Shown here in pieces: positions 5,804 to 6,556 of a DNA stretch of 6,556 nt. The notes beneath the pieces were generated by a model. The model was given only the letters and a program-made list of their open reading frames with translations, made no database searches and was not told the origin of the DNA. Positions within the stretch are counted from its first letter, which is position 1. Every line of letters begins with the position of its first letter. The stretch is taken from assembly GCA_002292185.1 (NCBI GenBank), contig DBBL01000076.1, positions 1 through 6,556 on the forward strand, given 5' to 3'. The DNA comes from Akkermansiaceae bacterium UBA985 (GTDB taxonomy: Bacteria > Verrucomicrobiota > Verrucomicrobiia > Verrucomicrobiales > Akkermansiaceae). A program made the position numbers and the translations under genes.

Positions 5804-6556
5804 TTAGAATTCGATTTCGAATCCGCCATAGATGTGGCGGCCACGGCCATTACGTGGCCCTTCAGGAATCCTGGAGACGATATTTTCCTCATCTAGAATA
5901 TTGTAAATGCCTCCAATAAGTTTCCAGTTATCATTGATTTGATACCAAGCAGACAGGTCAAATTGCAGGGCATCATCAATCTTACCCTCGCGAGCAGAAG
6001 TTACTGGCTTATCGTAGTTTCCAGCAGTGCCATACATGGAGCTCGTCCAGGTAACGTCGAGGTTCGCTCCCCATTTAGTCATATCAATGCCTATGCCTGC
6101 GGCAAGCTTCCACTCTGGGATGTAGGGAATATCATTACCAGACTCATCACCCCCTTGAAAATCTGTGAAAATATTGCTATCATCAGTCTCTAAATTGCTT
6201 TTCAAAGTCGCCTGTGTCCAGGTGGCACTGAGATACATAGGGAGGCGGTAAGCCTTACCATCCTCGGATGCCGGATCCCAGCTCAGCATAGCCTCAATAC
6301 CATAAACTTCGGCGGCACCTCCATTGGCAGGATCACCAGTCGCGGTGCCTGTGGCCGGAGCGAGCAGATTATCAAAGTCAGTGAAAAAACCGACTAATTC
6401 AAAACTGCGGTAAGCTTGTTCATCGATGTGACGCCAGCCCAACTCATAAGAAATGGAGGTCTCTTCGTCGGTCTGTTTAGCAGCATCGGGCTCGGTATAA
6501 CCTTTAGGACTTGGGGTCGAAATACCGCGAAACACACCACCAAAAAGTCGGCTGGT
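5804..6556 (-). CDS. FecA-like TonB-dependent outer-membrane receptor, C-terminal part
   Basis: The 250 visible residues are the C-terminal half of the beta-barrel of a TonB-dependent receptor; the plug and TonB box lie beyond the right edge. The frame is open to the edge (TSRLFGGVFRGIS...), so the GTG at 6535 is internal. Alternating aromatic/hydrophobic strands and features of the FecA/COG4772 group are visible: LFGGVFRGISTPSP, ISYELGWRH, FFTDFDNLL, a GIEAMLSW strand, IPYIPEWKLAAGIGID, and the closing IGGIYNILDEENIVSRIPEG...GRHIYGGFEIEF. The last residue is phenylalanine in an aromatic-terminated strand, the usual Bam-recognised barrel end. FecA-like receptors import ferric citrate or other ferric siderophores, but the ligand cannot be assigned from this part. 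It lies 104 bp upstream of, and on the same strand as, the TonB operon, which suggests it is a client of that system. Confidence 0.9.
   Translation of the reverse strand, partial: TSRLFGGVFRGISTPSPKGYTEPDAAKQTDEETSISYELGWRHIDEQAYRSFELVGFFTDFDNLLAPATGTATGDPANGGAAEVYGIEAMLSWDPASEDGKAYRLPMYLSATWTQATLKSNLETDDSNIFTDFQGGDESGNDIPYIPEWKLAAGIGIDMTKWGANLDVTWTSSMYGTAGNYDKPVTSAREGKIDDALQFDLSAWYQINDNWKLIGGIYNILDEENIVSRIPEGPRNGRGRHIYGGFEIEF

Noticed and set aside
6533..6535. GTG as the start of a short 243-residue outer-membrane protein
   Set aside because: The frame continues to the window edge with residues typical of a receptor beta strand (RLFGGVFRG), so the gene is truncated by the window and does not start here.

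Overview
This window comes from a Gram-negative (diderm) bacterium. It carries the end of an outer-membrane TonB-dependent receptor and a full inner-membrane TonB energising apparatus. The sequence does not fix the taxon. The gene order DUF3450 - TtpC-like - ExbB - ExbD - TonB - TPR is the TonB2/TtpC type known from marine Gammaproteobacteria such as Vibrio, and related clusters occur in other diderm phyla. Several starts lack a Shine-Dalgarno sequence, which would also suit Verrucomicrobiota or a similar group; that is only a weak inference.

Layout. At the left edge (1-399, + strand) is the 3' end of an unrecognised gene whose product ends in one C-terminal membrane helix. It converges on the main block across a 61-bp gap. 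Everything else lies on the minus strand and reads right to left: a FecA-like TonB-dependent receptor cut by the right edge (6556-5804), a 104-bp gap with an imperfect pentanucleotide tandem repeat just before the next start, then six tightly packed genes: DUF3450 coiled-coil protein (5699-4863), TtpC-like MotA/TolQ/ExbB fusion (4859-3501), small ExbB (3489-2962), ExbD (2958-2551), TonB (2523-1819) and an exported TPR protein (1822-461). Gaps inside the operon are 3, 11, 3 and 27 bp, and tonB overlaps the TPR gene by 4 bp.

How the genes should work together. ExbB and ExbD form the proton channel and drive TonB, which spans the periplasm and pulls on the TonB box of the receptor. In Vibrio TonB2 systems TtpC is an additional required inner-membrane partner. 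The DUF3450 and TPR proteins carry signal peptides and are probably periplasmic accessories. The neighbouring FecA-like receptor is a plausible dedicated client, suggesting uptake of a ferric-citrate-like or other siderophore substrate. The least ordinary features are two short tandem repeats, one in the DUF3450 leader and one inside its coding sequence.
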